From Cucumis sativus (lineage: Eukaryota > Streptophyta > Magnoliopsida > Cucurbitales > Cucurbitaceae), in contig NC_026657.2 in the NCBI RefSeq assembly GCF_000004075.3, positions 33,962,732 to 34,026,731 of the forward strand: a DNA stretch of 64,000 nt, read 5' to 3'. Below the pieces are notes generated by a model, which was given only the letters and a program-made list of their open reading frames with translations, was not told the DNA's origin and searched no databases. Position 1 is the stretch's first letter; each line of letters begins with the position of its first letter. Below, piece by piece: positions 37,010-50,370 of the stretch. The position numbers and the translations under genes are program-made.

Positions 37010-39535
37010 TATTTCTAGCTTTTCTTTTGATCACCTTTTTAACAAATCACTCACATCAAGTCCCTTGTTCAATTTCTATACCCATCTATTTATATATACC
37101 ATACTATTATATATATATATATATATTTGTCTCTTTTTTTCTTTTCAAAACCTCTCTGTCATCATTCTGTTTTTAAATCAAAATTTACTTTTCAGACGAA
37201 ACTAGAATGATGTTAAGTTAAATATTATAATATCAATTGTTGTTTACTTTCTAAACAAGTTCTCATATGTGGGGGGAAATAATAAGTTCGTCATTATTTC
37301 TGGAATGTAAGATGGGTTATGTTTCTCATATAGATTAGATTGACTTATAATTAATTGTTTGCACATTCATTAATGTTTCATAGAATGAATCTAAGAAGCA
37401 GGAGGACTTTAATTTGACCAGTGTGTGTTTTGTGTTTGATATCTATTAGCAAACTTGTTAGACAAGTATCGAATATTTGTTAGTACAATAGATTAGGTTA
37501 AACTAGTTGTAGAAAGACACAATAATAACAAAAATTGGTAAACTCATTTGCTGCATGCATTCAATTCAATACCTATATGATAAAAATAATAAAAATTTGA
37601 TTTTGCATGTATTTTTTTAAGCCTATATATAAACAAATTTCTTCCTATTGTTATATATTACCAAAAAGATTATCGTCTTTATGAATTTCTTTCTATTTTT
37701 TCCTTAACTCAAAATAATCCCATGTTTTCCAATCAATCAATAATACATTGTCAAAACAACATACAACACTCATTCATATTCATTAAATTACAATTTCTCA
37801 GATCAAACCTTTCCTTTTTTTTTTTTTTATAAAAAAGTGATCAATTACTCCTACAAATAACTAATTAATTAAGTATGGTGATATTAGAGTCTAGGAAATT
37901 GGATAGTAAATTTAAAAGAGATAAAATTAAAATGGAAGTAGAAATGCAGCATATCGAAAAACTTGGGGATGGAAAGTAAATAGTAAAAAAAAAGACAAGT
38001 GTGGAAGAAGAGCCAAAAAAATTGAATGGGTTGGCTAACAATACTATTTAATTAAGCATATTATTTGAATAAAAAAATGGTGTGAGGATTATATTGGAAG
38101 GTAGTCTCCAAAACAGGAGGGGTTGATAATATCAAGGCAATGTTATTAAAAGACAAAGAAACTCCATTGTCTACATTATGTGTTCTTCCATTTTTTAAAA
38201 GCACCAAGTTTTTCAATTTTTGTTTTTTGTATTATTATCAGCCGGTAAAAGTTAGGGCTTCTGATTACTTTCTTAGCTAAATGTCACAAAAGTGCTTCCA
38301 AAATTCACTAAAATTGAAACCTTTGTAATGTTTTGTTTGGATTTTAATGCTAATTTTAAGTCTCCTAGTTAATTTTTATTGACTATTTAATGATCTTTAG
38401 TACTTCACTCAAAATTAATATCTCTTCTGAAACAAACAGGTTTAATTATAATGAAACATAGTTCCTTTTTTTTTTCTTTTAAAGAAAAATGAAATTACGA
38501 CACTTTTAGAATAAATGATTTTTGTTAGTGTTTAATGAGTATTCTTTTCTTAAAATTACTAAAATTATCCTTTACTTTACTTTGCTACATGCATACGTGT
38601 TGTTGTCGACTACCAACTTCAACAACGACCATACCACCAACTTTGGCAGCTCTAGCGACTGCGTAAATCATACTATTTTATAGTTGTTCTATTTTGACAA
38701 TTAAGTGTTAATATAAACATAGTTATTATTTACCTGAGTAACAAACCAAACAAACTTTGTAAAATAAAAATAGTTTAAGAAACTATTGCAAATCACACAT
38801 GTATTTTTTTATTTGAAGTAAGTTTTGATAAAAAAAAAAAGTGTTTAAATGATCAAAATAAGATTTGAAAAACATTTTCTGTTGGTTATTAATCCAAATA
38901 AATCGGAATGCGTAAATCAACACGAATCCACAAATAATTATATATATAAAGATAAAGTTGATGGTGATTGAAAGAGTTATATGTTAGTTAGTTATGGAAA
39001 TGGAATGCGTTTGAATGGAGGAAGGTGGTTGGTTGTTTGAGTTAGATATAGTATAGTTAGTAGGCAGTAGCAGTGTATAGCAGCAGCAACAGCTAGTGAA
39101 CAAGAAGAAGTACTTAAATAATTACGTAACCTCAAAGTTTGGCTTTGTGTGGTTTCTAGTGAAAATCGCCAATCTTAGGTTTTGTTTGTATTTCCTTATG
39201 CTTTGGAGAGTAGTTTAAATAAGAATACATTATAAGCCAAAAAGAAAAAAGTACAACCCACAAAACAAACCCTAGTTTTTGCTCCCTCTCCACCAACTTC
39301 CAAATTATATGCATCTCACGATGTTTCCTAAGACAAAATCACATCATCCATACGAATTAACATATGTTATATATTCTCACTTCATTCCCTATTTTGTCAT
39401 CATCTCTACGCACATACTTAAGAAATGAGCACTGCACAAATTTTATAAATAATAGTAATAGCAATAGTGTAATTATTGTTTTGCACACTAATAACAAATT
39501 ATTACTTTTTATGATATATATCTTTATTTTTGTTG

Positions 39536-39565
39536 ATGCCAAAGATGCCAAAGATGCCAAAGATG
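39536..39565. repeat. Short 9-bp tandem repeat
   Basis: The unit GATGCCAAA is repeated three times, with a partial fourth copy. No gene context. Confidence 0.8.
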
Positions 39566-39879
39566 AATAACAGGGAAAAACATACATCTACCTGGCTTTT
39601 ATAATTTGAAAAGAAAACGTGAGTGGTGTGGTGTTTGTCGTATAGGCTTCGATGCTTTTAAGATAGGAAGGGTATATGTGAACCAAGTAGGAAGTTCGAG
39701 TATTAATTAAAATGAACTTCATTAGAGATATTGTAATGATTTATTTATAGTGGAATATTAACATGTGCGTTCTTATTCAAGTTTGATCATAGTCATATAT
39801 TAGGTTATCTCTCGAGTTAAATGCGTCAAGACATACCTTTGACATATTTCAAATTCTTCATTTTCAAGGTTTACCATAA

Positions 39880-40066
39880 GACGAGAAGGTTGGTTTGGAC
39901 TTTTGACCAAAATCATCTTTTTTTTAAGGCTCATATAGGCAATAGAACGTACCATTCATAGAAAAAGAGGGTTGGACTCATTCTATAATTCTAAGTCGAG
40001 GCCGAGGCTAAGAAGGTTGGTAGTTTGAGCTTTCAATCGAGACCATCCTCTTTTCCTAAAGCACAA
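39880..40066. repeat. Diverged direct duplication
   Basis: Two roughly 55-bp segments (about 39880-39940 and 40008-40066) share GAGAAGGTTGGT or AAGAAGGTTGGT, then ...ACCA/AAATCATC or ...ACCATCCTC, and an ending AAGG or AAAG-C. They look like diverged copies within an old repeat, possibly an LTR or MITE. Boundaries are uncertain. Confidence 0.3.
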
Positions 40067-41140
40067 AAGGTTGCCGTACATTTCATTCCCCAAATGAAAA
40101 AGGTCGACCTCAACCTCATCACTCCTTGGCTCGTTTTCAGCGGATTGGACTGCTTTGGCTATGCCCATTTCACTCTCTTAGCCTCATTCATCCATTTATT
40201 CTCTTTCTCGTTGGGATAGCTTTCTCTTTTTTCTGTATGCCACTTCTATCTCTCTGGCCAAAAAATCACTCATAATATAAGGAGAAAAAGGATAAAAAAA
40301 TAAACTCACAGAAATTAATGTTTATAAACTATTTTATTTGAAAACCAGAAGTATAAAGTATCAAATATACTGCACTAATTAAACTATTAAAGCTTAGTTA
40401 TTTTGGATATGCATAATGTGTTGGAGCTTCGATTTAAACAAAGTCTTAGATGAGCTAGTTTATTTTGGATTTTGTTTTAAGTAGCTTAAGTTAAAATTTT
40501 GATTTGCATAGTTTAGATATAGTTCATCATCATGAGTTGTATAAATTTAATTACAAAGCTTATTTCAAATCATTTGAATTAGATTCTGATTCAATTAATG
40601 TGATCTTTAAAATTTTTAATTAGATTCCTATGATCTTTTAACTTTCTTTAAAAAGATATATATTTTTAAAATTTTATACTCAGACCTCAAATCTTAATCC
40701 ACGTAGAGAATATTTTCACAAGTTATAATAATGTAACACACCAATGCTTTAAAACTCGAAAATTGATATATTGACACGTAATAAATCAAATCATATAGTT
40801 TAATATAACTGTTGGGGGAAAATTTTTTACAACCAAAATTTGTTGGGTCAATCATAACAAAAGTTTATTAAGTTTTGGGTCAATTAAAATCATTGATATT
40901 ATTGTGTTTAAATTAAAATTTTGGAAAGAAATAAATGACAAAAAAAAAAAAAAAAGACATGCATATCTCCTTCTCTTAAGTATCTTATCGTTTGATTGAA
41001 TTCAATTGGTGATAAATTAGATCGAGCTAGGAAATAAGAGTTAGACGGAAGCCTCAATATGTCCTATGTCTAAATAGAGAGCCGAGGAGAACCAAGGTGA
41101 AGCCCCAACCTAAGCACCCTTCTCACTTGAAGAAGAATCA

Positions 41141-41520
41141 ACTGCTACTAGAAAAAGAAAAAAACAGAAAAAGTCCTTCCAGACAGTTGTTTTTATTTAT
41201 TGACGATTTTTCAAAACCGTCAAGTAGATGGTTTCAAAGATAAAGCGTCAATTTTTTTATGAAAAGACAGAAATAGACCAATTTTCAGATTTCTTGACAT
41301 TTATTAAACGTCAAGTAGTATGTATTTTTTCTTGACGTTTTAGAAACGTTAAGGAATATCTATTAAATTCTTGATATTTTTAAAATATAAAAATGTTTAT
41401 AAAATTCGACATTTTTGACGTTTTTTCAAGTAATGTGTACTTTTCTTGATTTTTTAAAACATTAATGAATATCTATTAAATTCGTCAAGAATTTTTATAA
41501 AAAGGTGGAGGAGAGTTATT
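41141..41520 (+). mobile_element. CACTA (En/Spm)-like terminal region, incomplete
   Basis: The left edge reads CTGCTACTAGAAAAAG, close to the CACTACTAGAAA type of terminus found in plant CACTA transposons. It is followed by several subterminal copies, in both orientations, of a GACGTTTT/AAAACGTC-type motif (for example TTGACGATTTTTC, AACCGTCAAG, AAACGTCAAG, TTGACGTTTTAG). No transposase frame and no matching right terminus were found. It is probably a decayed or truncated non-autonomous copy. Confidence 0.45.
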
Positions 41521-41529
41521 TTCCGAATT

Positions 41530-42260
41530 TCTAGAAACATGACCAACTCTAGCAAGACAATCGATGAGCCATACCATATGCCTATCGCGAACACCAATAG
41601 AAATCAACCATACGGGCTGCAAGAGATAGCTCCTTAATCTCAGCCACAAACACACTCATCTCATAGAGGTTCACCCACCAAGTGCAAGCACAAAAATAAG
41701 ATCAAAACAGTTTGGCTTCAACAATCACGAGAATGGGGATGACAAACACCCTTAAACTGAGACAATAGATACTCAAGCCTTTTGATAATAGCAAAGGCTT
41801 CCAAAATCTTAATACGTCACTTAGATAGGATTGTCAAATAACCCATCGAGAGGAAAGACCTTGAAGAGTCATGCCCATTCCACCAAGAGGCGTCAAAATT
41901 GAGCTTCCACCCCTAACGAAAGGTTGAATCCAGAATACGTGGCTCTTCAGATTCTCCCCCCTAAGTTGGGTAAAAAATCCATCACCCTCCTCAAACCAAA
42001 CTCCTCTAAATGTAATTAGACCACAATGCTTCACCAAGTTTTGTTGTTCCACATATCCCATAGTAGGATAGTTGCTGGTCTTTGGTCCGCTCCCTCGATC
42101 ATATAAACCACCCCATTCCATTTGCAATCCGATGGGTTCCAAAAGTTCATAAAATTACCAACTCTCTTAACAAAACTAGCTTGCATACACACTCTCATTG
42201 TTTTTCTCTTTCTACAATAGAAACAAAGCCAAACTAATGGAGATGAAAACAACAATAACC
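41530..42260 (-). mobile_element. Degenerate non-LTR (LINE-type) remnant with RNase H region
   Basis: On the minus strand, fragments in shifting frames follow the order seen at the 3' end of plant LINE open frames or RVT_3-type genes: WNPSDCKWNGVVY, LLWDMWNNKTW, NLVKHCGLITFRGVWFEEG, then RNase H-like WKLNFDASWWNG, EAFAIIKRLEYLLSQF and VAEIKELSLAARMVDFYW. Stops and frameshifts interrupt it throughout, so it is not functional. The reverse transcriptase core is absent. Confidence 0.5.
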
Positions 42261-42651
42261 TTCCACATAAACCTTTTGAATGATTCTATTAATATTTCAC
42301 ATTGGCCGTACCTTAAAAGAATAATGTTTTTTCTTTTCTCTAAATTAAGTAAAAAAAGTATTTTTAAATATATTATAATAAACCAAAATACATACTAAAT
42401 ATAAAAAATTTCAAATTTTATAAAAAATAGAAACCAATAGAGATTTTGGTATATATTTTATTGTAAATACTACTCTATAGTTTCAGTATGTGACTTACAA
42501 TAATTTATTTTTTAAAAAAGTAAAGTAAATGAATGAATTAAATTATGGTGACGGATGTGATCCAACGAGGGCTAAGCTAAGGCTAACGTGAATGTTAAAA
42601 AAGAAGAAAAAAAGGTTTAGAATGAGTCGGCGAACAGGGGATCACCACCGC

Positions 42652-42659
42652 TTGGCGCC
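42652..42659. promoter_or_regulatory. E2F-like site TTGGCGCC upstream of SSRP1
   Basis: A TTGGCGCC palindrome about 120 bp before the start codon resembles E2F/DP sites (TTTSSCGC) of plant S-phase genes. SSRP1 acts in replication and transcription, so regulation by E2F is plausible but inferred. Confidence 0.35.
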
Positions 42660-42776
42660 ACGACAGTGGGAAGGACTCCCCTTTCATTTCATTCTCAAAA
42701 CCATTTAAAACCCTTTCTTTTCCCTTTTCTTTTTTTTGCGATTCCTTTTCTTCTCGTCGCTCTCAGGTTTCCGGCT

Positions 42777-45700
42777 ATGGCTGACGGTCAGCTCTACAAC
42801 AACATCTCTCTCGGCGGCCGTGGAGGCACTGTGAGCTCTCTCTCTCTCTTTCTGCCGCTGCTAACTTACTAGGTTTCTTGGTCGAGTTGGATCCTTGTAT
42901 TTAGTATGGCCATGGCGATTCCCTTGTGTTTTCAAACCCTAGCTTTTTAACTCCTCCGAAATTCCATATGAACTTACAATGTGGTATACGGCGCTTCTGT
43001 GCCTTTCCGTACCTCTTCCTGGCTCTGCGGAAGGGAGGCGGTGTCAATTACCCAGAATAATTAGTGATTTTCCAGGAATTGGAGCTTTTTCCACATCGCG
43101 TTATTCTTCTTTGTAAATTTGTTTGGGGATGGGATGTACTTAAAGTTCCCAAATTTCATAAATTTGATTGGTTGTTATTGTTTCCGAGCGTCGTCTGTGG
43201 GGAGCATGGGGGTTAAGGGTTATTATATTTCGGGCTCTTTAACTTTTTATCGTTGGCAGGAGGATACTCAACTTGAATAAAGGAAAGGAAATGATCTTTA
43301 ATTGTTACATTTTTTTTTTTTTGGGCTTTTGTGGGCTGCTGTTAAAGTTTGGAATGATAAAACATAGGTAATTCTCCTTCATGCATTATGTTTCAATGCA
43401 GAACCCTGGCCAGCTTAAAACAGATCAAAGAGGTATTCAATGGAAGAAGCAAGGAGGCGGCAAGGCAATTGAGGTGGATAAAGCAGACATTGTTGGTGTG
43501 ACATGGATGAAGGTCCCAAGGTCGAACCAGTTGGGAATTCGGGTCAAAGATGGGTTGTACTACAAGTTCATTGGATTCCGCGACCAGGTTTCTTGAATTT
43601 TTTTAGAATGATGTTGCTTTTATTTTTATTGATTGACTTTATTATGTTAATTTCTCATCTATTTTTTGTAGTTGTAATTGGCTAAATCATTTCATTTAGT
43701 TAGTGAATAGCTTTTTATGTTTGGTCCATCTCACCCGATCACAACAGTAGCTCGAAATGAGACGATTGCAAATTAATATTTGAAGAGTGTATATCTTCTA
43801 TGATGTGGTTGAAATGTTCTGATTGTGCGTTTTTTTTTTTCGGGGTAAATGTAGGACATCAGCAGTTTAACCAAATTTTTCCAGAGTAATTGTGGAATAG
43901 CACCAGAGGAAAAACAGCTTTCTGTTAGTGGTCGTAATTGGGGTGAAGTTGATCTGAATGGTAAGCTGTTTTGATGCATTTAGTCTATCACTTGTTGTGT
44001 TTGTCGTGTTTTACTTGTCAATATCAATGTTATATCCTAATAACTCTTACTTTATTGCAACATTGCACGTATAAGATTGCAACTTTAGTTATCTAAGAAG
44101 AGACTAGCTGGCTCTTAAAAATCACCAGTCTTGGTTTAGGAATTACACCATATTGACATTTAGATCTAACATACGATTACTTTTCCTTAATTTTCTGTGT
44201 TTCTAGCCTGAGCTATTCAAATATAAAAGTCATCTCTGTGCAAATTTATTTTTTTGAGGTTAATCTATTCTCTTAAAAGAGACTGCACTGGCATGTGCAA
44301 TCAAAATTTCATTTATTATTTTGTAAGATTACCAAGCATTTTGTTCTTTAACTATTCCCCCCTTCACCCTCTCTTTTCTATATACCTCTCTTCGATACAA
44401 TCCTTCTTAAATTTTTTTAGCAATGTAATCATGTCTATAGGAAAGGTGTCTTCATTTAATTATTTTTATTTTTATTTTTGCAGGGAATATGCTTACTTTC
44501 TTGGTTGGTTCGAAGCAAGCATTTGAAGTGTCTCTAGCTGATGTAGCCCAAACACAACTTCAAGGGAAGAACGATGTTATGTTGGAGTTCCATGTAGATG
44601 ATACAACAGGAGCTAATGAGGTCATTCATTTTGTTCTCTCTTTCTTTTAGTTGCTTACCAATTGATGAGCAACATAACACCTAATATCTCGAACTGCAAT
44701 GCTTTTGTTTTGATCACTTTCTTGTAATATAATATTTAAACATTACGATCACAGAAAGATTCACTGATGGAGATAAGTTTTCACATACCAAATACCAATA
44801 CTCAATTTGTTGGTGATGAAAGTCGCCCTCCTGCTCAGGTAGGATCATTTATCTACTTGATTCAAACTATGATGCATATCTTTTTTTGTGACTTTTTATC
44901 AAGTATAGTTTGATTTAGGTTTTCCGTGACAAAATTATGTCTATGGCGGATGTTAGTGCGGGCATTGAGGAAGCTGTGGTTACATTTGAGGGTATTGCTA
45001 TCCTCACTCCAAGGTAGACATCTGAATGTACACGTTTCTGTTTGATTTATTTAGCTTGCATAGTTCTTTTTGTTTTTTTAATGGTGCCTACATTTTTCTT
45101 TCTTTCTTAAGGTATTCTAAAGAGGTGGTTTTTGTTGTATAGGGGTCGGTACAGTGTAGAACTCCACCTTTCATTCCTGCGCCTTCAAGGACAAGCCAAT
45201 GACTTTAAAATACAATACAGTAGCGTTGTTCGCCTTTTCTTACTTCCAAAGGTTTTTTTCTTGACTTCTATTGAACATAGATGTTACACTATCTAAACCA
45301 GTTAGTAATAAGATTTGAAGTCTCAAGTGCTTTTGATATTTTGTGCAGTCCAATCAGCCACATACTTTTGTGGTTGTAACTTTAGATCCACCGATTCGTA
45401 AAGGCCAAACTTTATACCCTCATATTGTTCTGCAGGTATTTGTCACTTCATTTTTTAACATTTCATTTAACCTTTTTTTTTTCTCTTGATGAATTCTCGT
45501 CATTTACTTCGTAGGATCACCTTTTCTTTTGATGCATCTTTGCAGTTTGAGACTGACTATGTGGTTCAAAGCACGCTGCAAATAGGCGATGAACTTTTCA
45601 ACACAAAGTACAAGGACAAGTTAGAACCTTCTTATAAGGTAGAAGCGTGATTCTCCCTCCAATCAATGGACTTGTTTTTTTTTTTTTGGAATATCAATGG

Positions 45701-48700
45701 ACTTGTTTTACTCCAATGGAAAAGAAACGAAAGTATAGACATAACACTTGCACAGACAAAATGGGATACTGTTTTTTAAAAATCTAGGATCACAATTTTA
45801 CTAGATACGTTATTTGAATATGTATTTTGTTTTTCTTATCATAAAGACAATTTAAAGTTGATGAGCCATGTACATTTGAAAATATATTCATCAATACCTA
45901 GCAAGGTGTTTAATTTAAAGATGTTTAATTATCATACAAGACGGAATTCTTTTTTTTTTTTTTCATTGGTTGCAAATTGATTATGTTGAACATGTGCTTT
46001 GGCATACGTTCTATGAGTTCATTGATCACGTTCATCAATACCTAGCAAGGTGTTTAATTATAGACTTCTCTTGTGAATTTCATATTTCTCTCAGTAAATA
46101 GTTGTGTTGATAACAGGGGCTTATTCATGAAGTGTTTACCACCATATTGCGTGGTTTATCTGGTGCGAAAATTACCAGACCTGGGAAATTCCGCAGCTGT
46201 CAAGATGGTTATGCTGTCAAGTCATCTTTGAAAGCTGAAGATGGTGTCTTATATCCACTTGAAAAAAGTTTCTTCTTTCTTCCCAAGCCTCCTACCCTTA
46301 TTCTTCATGAGGAGGTATAGATTCAATATTGGATCTTGCATATTCCAACATTATTTGATGTTTCAATGTTCTATCCATTGAGTTCCTTACCTTAAAATCT
46401 TTTTGCAATAGATTGACTATGTTGAATTTGAGAGGCATGCTGCTGGTGGGTCAAATATGCATTACTTTGATCTTCTCATTAGACTGAAAACTGAACAAGA
46501 ACATCTCTTTAGAAATATCCAGCGCAATGAATACCATAATCTTTTCGACTTTATAAGGTCAGTCTAATTTCTTACTTCACATGTATGGAGGTGGCTTTTA
46601 TTTCATCTTATTTTATTTGTTCATCCCTGCAGTGGGAAGGGTTTGAAGATCATGAACTTGGGAGATGCTCAGGCTAGAGATGGCGTGGCAGCTGTTCTCC
46701 AAGAGGATGATGATGATGCTGTTGACCCGCATCTTGAGCGCATTAGAAATGAAGCTGGTGGAGATGAGAGTGATGAAGAGGTAAGCTTTTACCTGTTTAG
46801 GACTGCCAATTAGGGTTCTTTTTTTTATGGTGGTAAACAGTTTTGGCCTACTGTGCATTTTATTTAAGACTAGGAAGCATTGGGATGTTTACTTTACTGG
46901 GTTAATGTCAAGTGATGGTAGTTAGTTGGGGCAGTATTTTGGCTGAAGTAGCTGTTGAGACCAAGTTGGTTAGCATGTTTCCAGGTTCTAATATTGCTAG
47001 TTGGGGTTAAGGAGATTACTAGAAAGGTTTATGTAGGAATTGTAATGGGGGAGGCTTTTGCTTCTCGTGCTCAACCAGATTTCAGTTAATTACTTGTCCT
47101 GGGCTTGTTTGTTGGGTTAAAACTATCGATGGCTTCATGGATACATACCATCATAACTGAGAATTTCAGAATGTGATTGATGATATGGAGTACGATATCA
47201 GAAAAATAGTGGGAATATCATTAGGAATACTAGCCGTGACATGTTTGTATAGAAGATGGTTTGTGTTTGACAGTTGCGAATAAAGTCTTGAAAGTGCGAC
47301 TTCCACCAAACTTCTTTGCAATTATGGGTTAATACATAGAACTAGCGTGAATTCAACACCCACTTGAAGGAATGGATAGGTGATGGAAAGGGCTTGTTAT
47401 GTGAATCAGACTCCCACTAATAGTTATTTGTAGTCATGGGAAAGGATGAATAGGGAAGGCATGAATAGTTTAGGGACATAGTCAATTTGTCTTGAGTGTT
47501 CTGTCATCTGAAGGAGCGATTTTGGTACTTTCCAGTGGACCATCAGCAACTAGTAATACAGTCATATCAGATATTTATTGTTTATTCATGACACATGGTA
47601 CTTTTGGATGCCTCTGGTTGTGTTTGGTGGTTAGTTTATAATACTTGTGCCTCTGAAGTTCTAGTGTTGCAAACTGGTTAAATGGCCTTTTACTTGGTTG
47701 GATTTTGGAAATTTTGGAAAATCTTTACATCAAAACTTTTACACGATTGCCCAATACTTTGTGGTCAATAAAGAATATTGAAATGATATGAGGTATATGA
47801 GGCTCAGTACAGTCTATAAACGTATTGAGAGTCATGGGTACATGTGAATATCCATTTAAATGCATATGTCACTTGTTGGCTTCTCAAAAAAAAAAAAATT
47901 TTTTTACTCGTTAATAGATTTACCATTGATTACCTTGTATGCAACATAATTTGCGAATTATTTTGTTGTCTATTTTGTATTGCAACTTTTGCCTATAGTT
48001 TATAAATACCTGATAGCTGCATCCTGGCATGTATTCAACGGACAATAGGTAGTACTAATGCTGAAGCTAACAAACTTTTTCTGAATTTGCAGCATATATG
48101 CATATCATTGTGTTTGAATGAACTTATGTGCGTATATCTTTATATTTGCCTTTTTGATGTTCATGTTCATGTCCAGATCCATATAATTTGGTTGTGTTGT
48201 TGTAGGATTCAGATTTTGTTGCTGACAAGGATGATGGGGGTTCTCCAACTGATGATTCAGGTGGGGATGACTCTGACGGTAGTGCAAGTGGAGGTGAAAA
48301 AGAGGTCAGCAATTTTTTTAAAAAAAACCCTTGAGTTGAAAATATGCTTTGCATTCTATATTGTAGCTCACTGAGCTTCCATTTTCAGAAGCCTGGAAAA
48401 AAGGAGGCCAAAAAGGACCCTTCGGCTTCCAAGGCACCTGCCAAGAAGAAATCTAGAGAAGGGGCTGACGATGGTTCAAAGAAGAAAAAGCAGAAAAAGA
48501 AGAAGGATCCAAATGCACCAAAGAGGGCAATATCTGGTTTCATGTTCTTCTCTAAGATGGAAAGAGAGGTTATTTACTCGAGAAACCTTCCCCTCCCCAA
48601 CTGTTGTAGGGTATTTGCCATCGTAGGATTATTTTGATAGTTTGCTTACCTGTATTTTCTCATTGCAGAACATAAAGAAAAGTAATCCTGGAATTTCTTT

Positions 48701-48986
48701 CACGGAGTTAGGGCGAGTACTTGGAGACAAGTGGAATAAGATGTCGGGTATGTGGCTTTTTAAAATTTTAATTGGATATCTTGCATCAAAGATTCCTATG
48801 TTAGCGTAAGCTAAGAAGCACTTGTATTTTATCTGAGCCTTGATTAATGTAATTGCAGCGGAAGAGAAAGAACCATATGAATCAAAGGCTCGGGATGACA
48901 AAAAACGATACAAGGAAGAAATTAGTGGATATAAGAATCCACAGCCAATGAATATAGACTCTGGGAATGAATCTGACAGTGCTTAG
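42777..48986 (+). CDS. SSRP1: FACT complex subunit SSRP1
   Basis: With SPT16 it forms the FACT histone chaperone, which handles H2A-H2B during transcription and replication. Sixteen exons: 42777-42830, 43402-43587, 43855-43960, 44484-44620, 44755-44838, 44919-45013, 45143-45251, 45349-45435, 45546-45638, 46117-46314, 46412-46557, 46633-46780, 48206-48304, 48389-48568, 48669-48747 and 48859-48986. They total 1929 nt or 642 residues, close to the usual plant length. Order: N-terminal PH-like dimerisation region, SSRP1 domain, middle PH domain (to about 440), an acidic Asp/Glu/Ser stretch (about 455-515), a Lys-rich segment, and one HMG box (about 552-625: [20 protein letters not shown], then [14 protein letters not shown]). 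Plant SSRP1 normally ends soon after the HMG box, as here. Intron 12 (46781-48205) is the largest. An in-frame GTG-led extension to 42666 was rejected. Confidence 0.97.
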
Positions 48987-49380
48987 ATGATCGGATCAAA
49001 TTCTTGTTCTATTTGGATGCAACTTTATGGGTGAATGGCATATTTACATGTACTAGGTTGTTGTACCGTTCTGTATTATTAGCATAACATAGCCTAGTTC
49101 AGTTCAGTATTAGGCTGAGGAATCTCAAATGTTGAGCAAGTAGAGGTGCTAGTTATGGCTTCTATGTATGCTTTCTTTTTTGAAGCAACTGAAAGAGAGA
49201 TTGAACAGCCTAACTTGCTGGCTATAAGCTGACACAACCTGGTAAATATTTAGAATCAACCTTCACATTGAGTAGATTCTTTTTTATTTCCTCTGTTTCT
49301 CCACTTGTAGCTGCAACTCTTTTTTAAAAGAGAGAAAAAAAAAAACAGTAGACAAGGTAGAAGAAAATGTCACAATTGCC
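48987..49380. other. SSRP1 3' UTR and flank
   Basis: No coding signal. Several AATA-rich stretches could serve for polyadenylation. The region ends at the left edge of the hAT-like element. Confidence 0.5.
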
Positions 49381-50370
49381 TAGGGGTGTTCAAAAAACTC
49401 GATAATCCGACAAACTTGGACTACCCAATCCAAATCGAGGTTGGGTTTGGATTAAATAATTTTTTGAGTTGGGTTGGGTTAAAGAATTGAAAAAATATAA
49501 AAATTGGTCGGGTTGGGGGATTAAGGACTGGGTTGACCCAATCCAACCCAGTTTATTTATATATATAAACCCTATCCAACCCGGTTTATTTATATATATA
49601 AACCCTAAATAACATCCTAATTTTTCTTTCCCATCTCACGGCTTACACTTAACCCCTTCCACTTTAGACCTCACGACTTACACTCAACCCCTTCCCCTCC
49701 ATGTTCACGTCACATTTCGGTGAAATGTGACTCACATTCCGAATTTGCCCCACCCAACATGATCCTCACTTTTCCCTTCTTCAACGGCTACGCAGGCCAA
49801 AACTGAAACCCATTCTCTCAAACTATCTCACTTTTTCCTTCTTTCCCACTTTTCCAATCATCTATCTCACTAACCTCATTCTCCTTTTTGTTTCTTCCTT
49901 CTTGGTCGCTTTCCATTCTACAAGTTAGTCCATCTCTCTCCTTTCACTTTTTCATATTTTTTATTCATCAATTTTGTATATGGTATCTCTTTTTTCCCTG
50001 AAATCACATTTCTAGCTACCAATTTTGTTGGGTTTGTCTCTTTTTTGGCAATGTGTGAGGTGAATCTTTTGTTGCATGTGTCTTTTTCTTTTGTTTTACT
50101 GCCTACTATCTTTTTCTTCTTTTTTCAATTTCCTTTGGTTTGATACCCGAGGCTAATTGTTTTAGTTTCCATTACACTGCCTAAACCCTAATAAACTATG
50201 GAGTGATGAAAAATAATACTGACCTACCAATCCAATTAGGCTCAACCCAAAAATTTTGAGTTGGGTTGGGTTGACCCACATATTGAACCGATATGGTTCA
50301 TTTTTCTATAACTCGGATGATTTGGGTTGATCCATACTTACCTCTAACCCGGCTCATGTACACCCCTAAT
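49381..50370. mobile_element. Non-autonomous hAT-like element of about 1 kb
   Basis: The left end TAGGGGTGTTCA is mirrored at the right by TGTACACCCCTAA, giving terminal inverted repeats of the TAGGGGTGT type known from plant hAT-like repeats. Both subterminal regions are rich in GGTTGGGTT/AACCCAACC motifs. Flanks CAATTGCC (49373-49380) and CAATTCCC (50376-50383) agree at 7 of 8 positions and may be an imperfect 8-bp target duplication, though six extra bases (mostly T) follow the right end. No transposase frame is visible inside. Confidence 0.55.
49542..49607. repeat. 33-bp tandem duplication
   Basis: Two adjacent copies (49542-49574 and 49575-49607) differ by one base (CCCAG versus CCCGG). 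Each holds TTTATTTATATATATAAACC. It lies inside the hAT-like element. Confidence 0.9.

Larger units (their letters stand above)
37010..42776. other. Intergenic region with transposon debris
   Basis: From 37010 to about 39800 it is AT-rich, non-coding and holds the AP2 promoter; an (AT) run sits near 37110-37127. From about 39.8 to 42.3 kb the base composition changes and repeat-derived pieces occur: a diverged direct duplication (39880-40066), a CACTA-like end and a LINE-like RNase H remnant, each listed separately. The last 200 bp are the SSRP1 promoter and leader. Confidence 0.55.

Noticed and set aside
42666..42776. In-frame N-terminal extension of SSRP1
   Set aside because: It begins with GTG, not ATG, and plant SSRP1 starts at [10 protein letters not shown] or similar.
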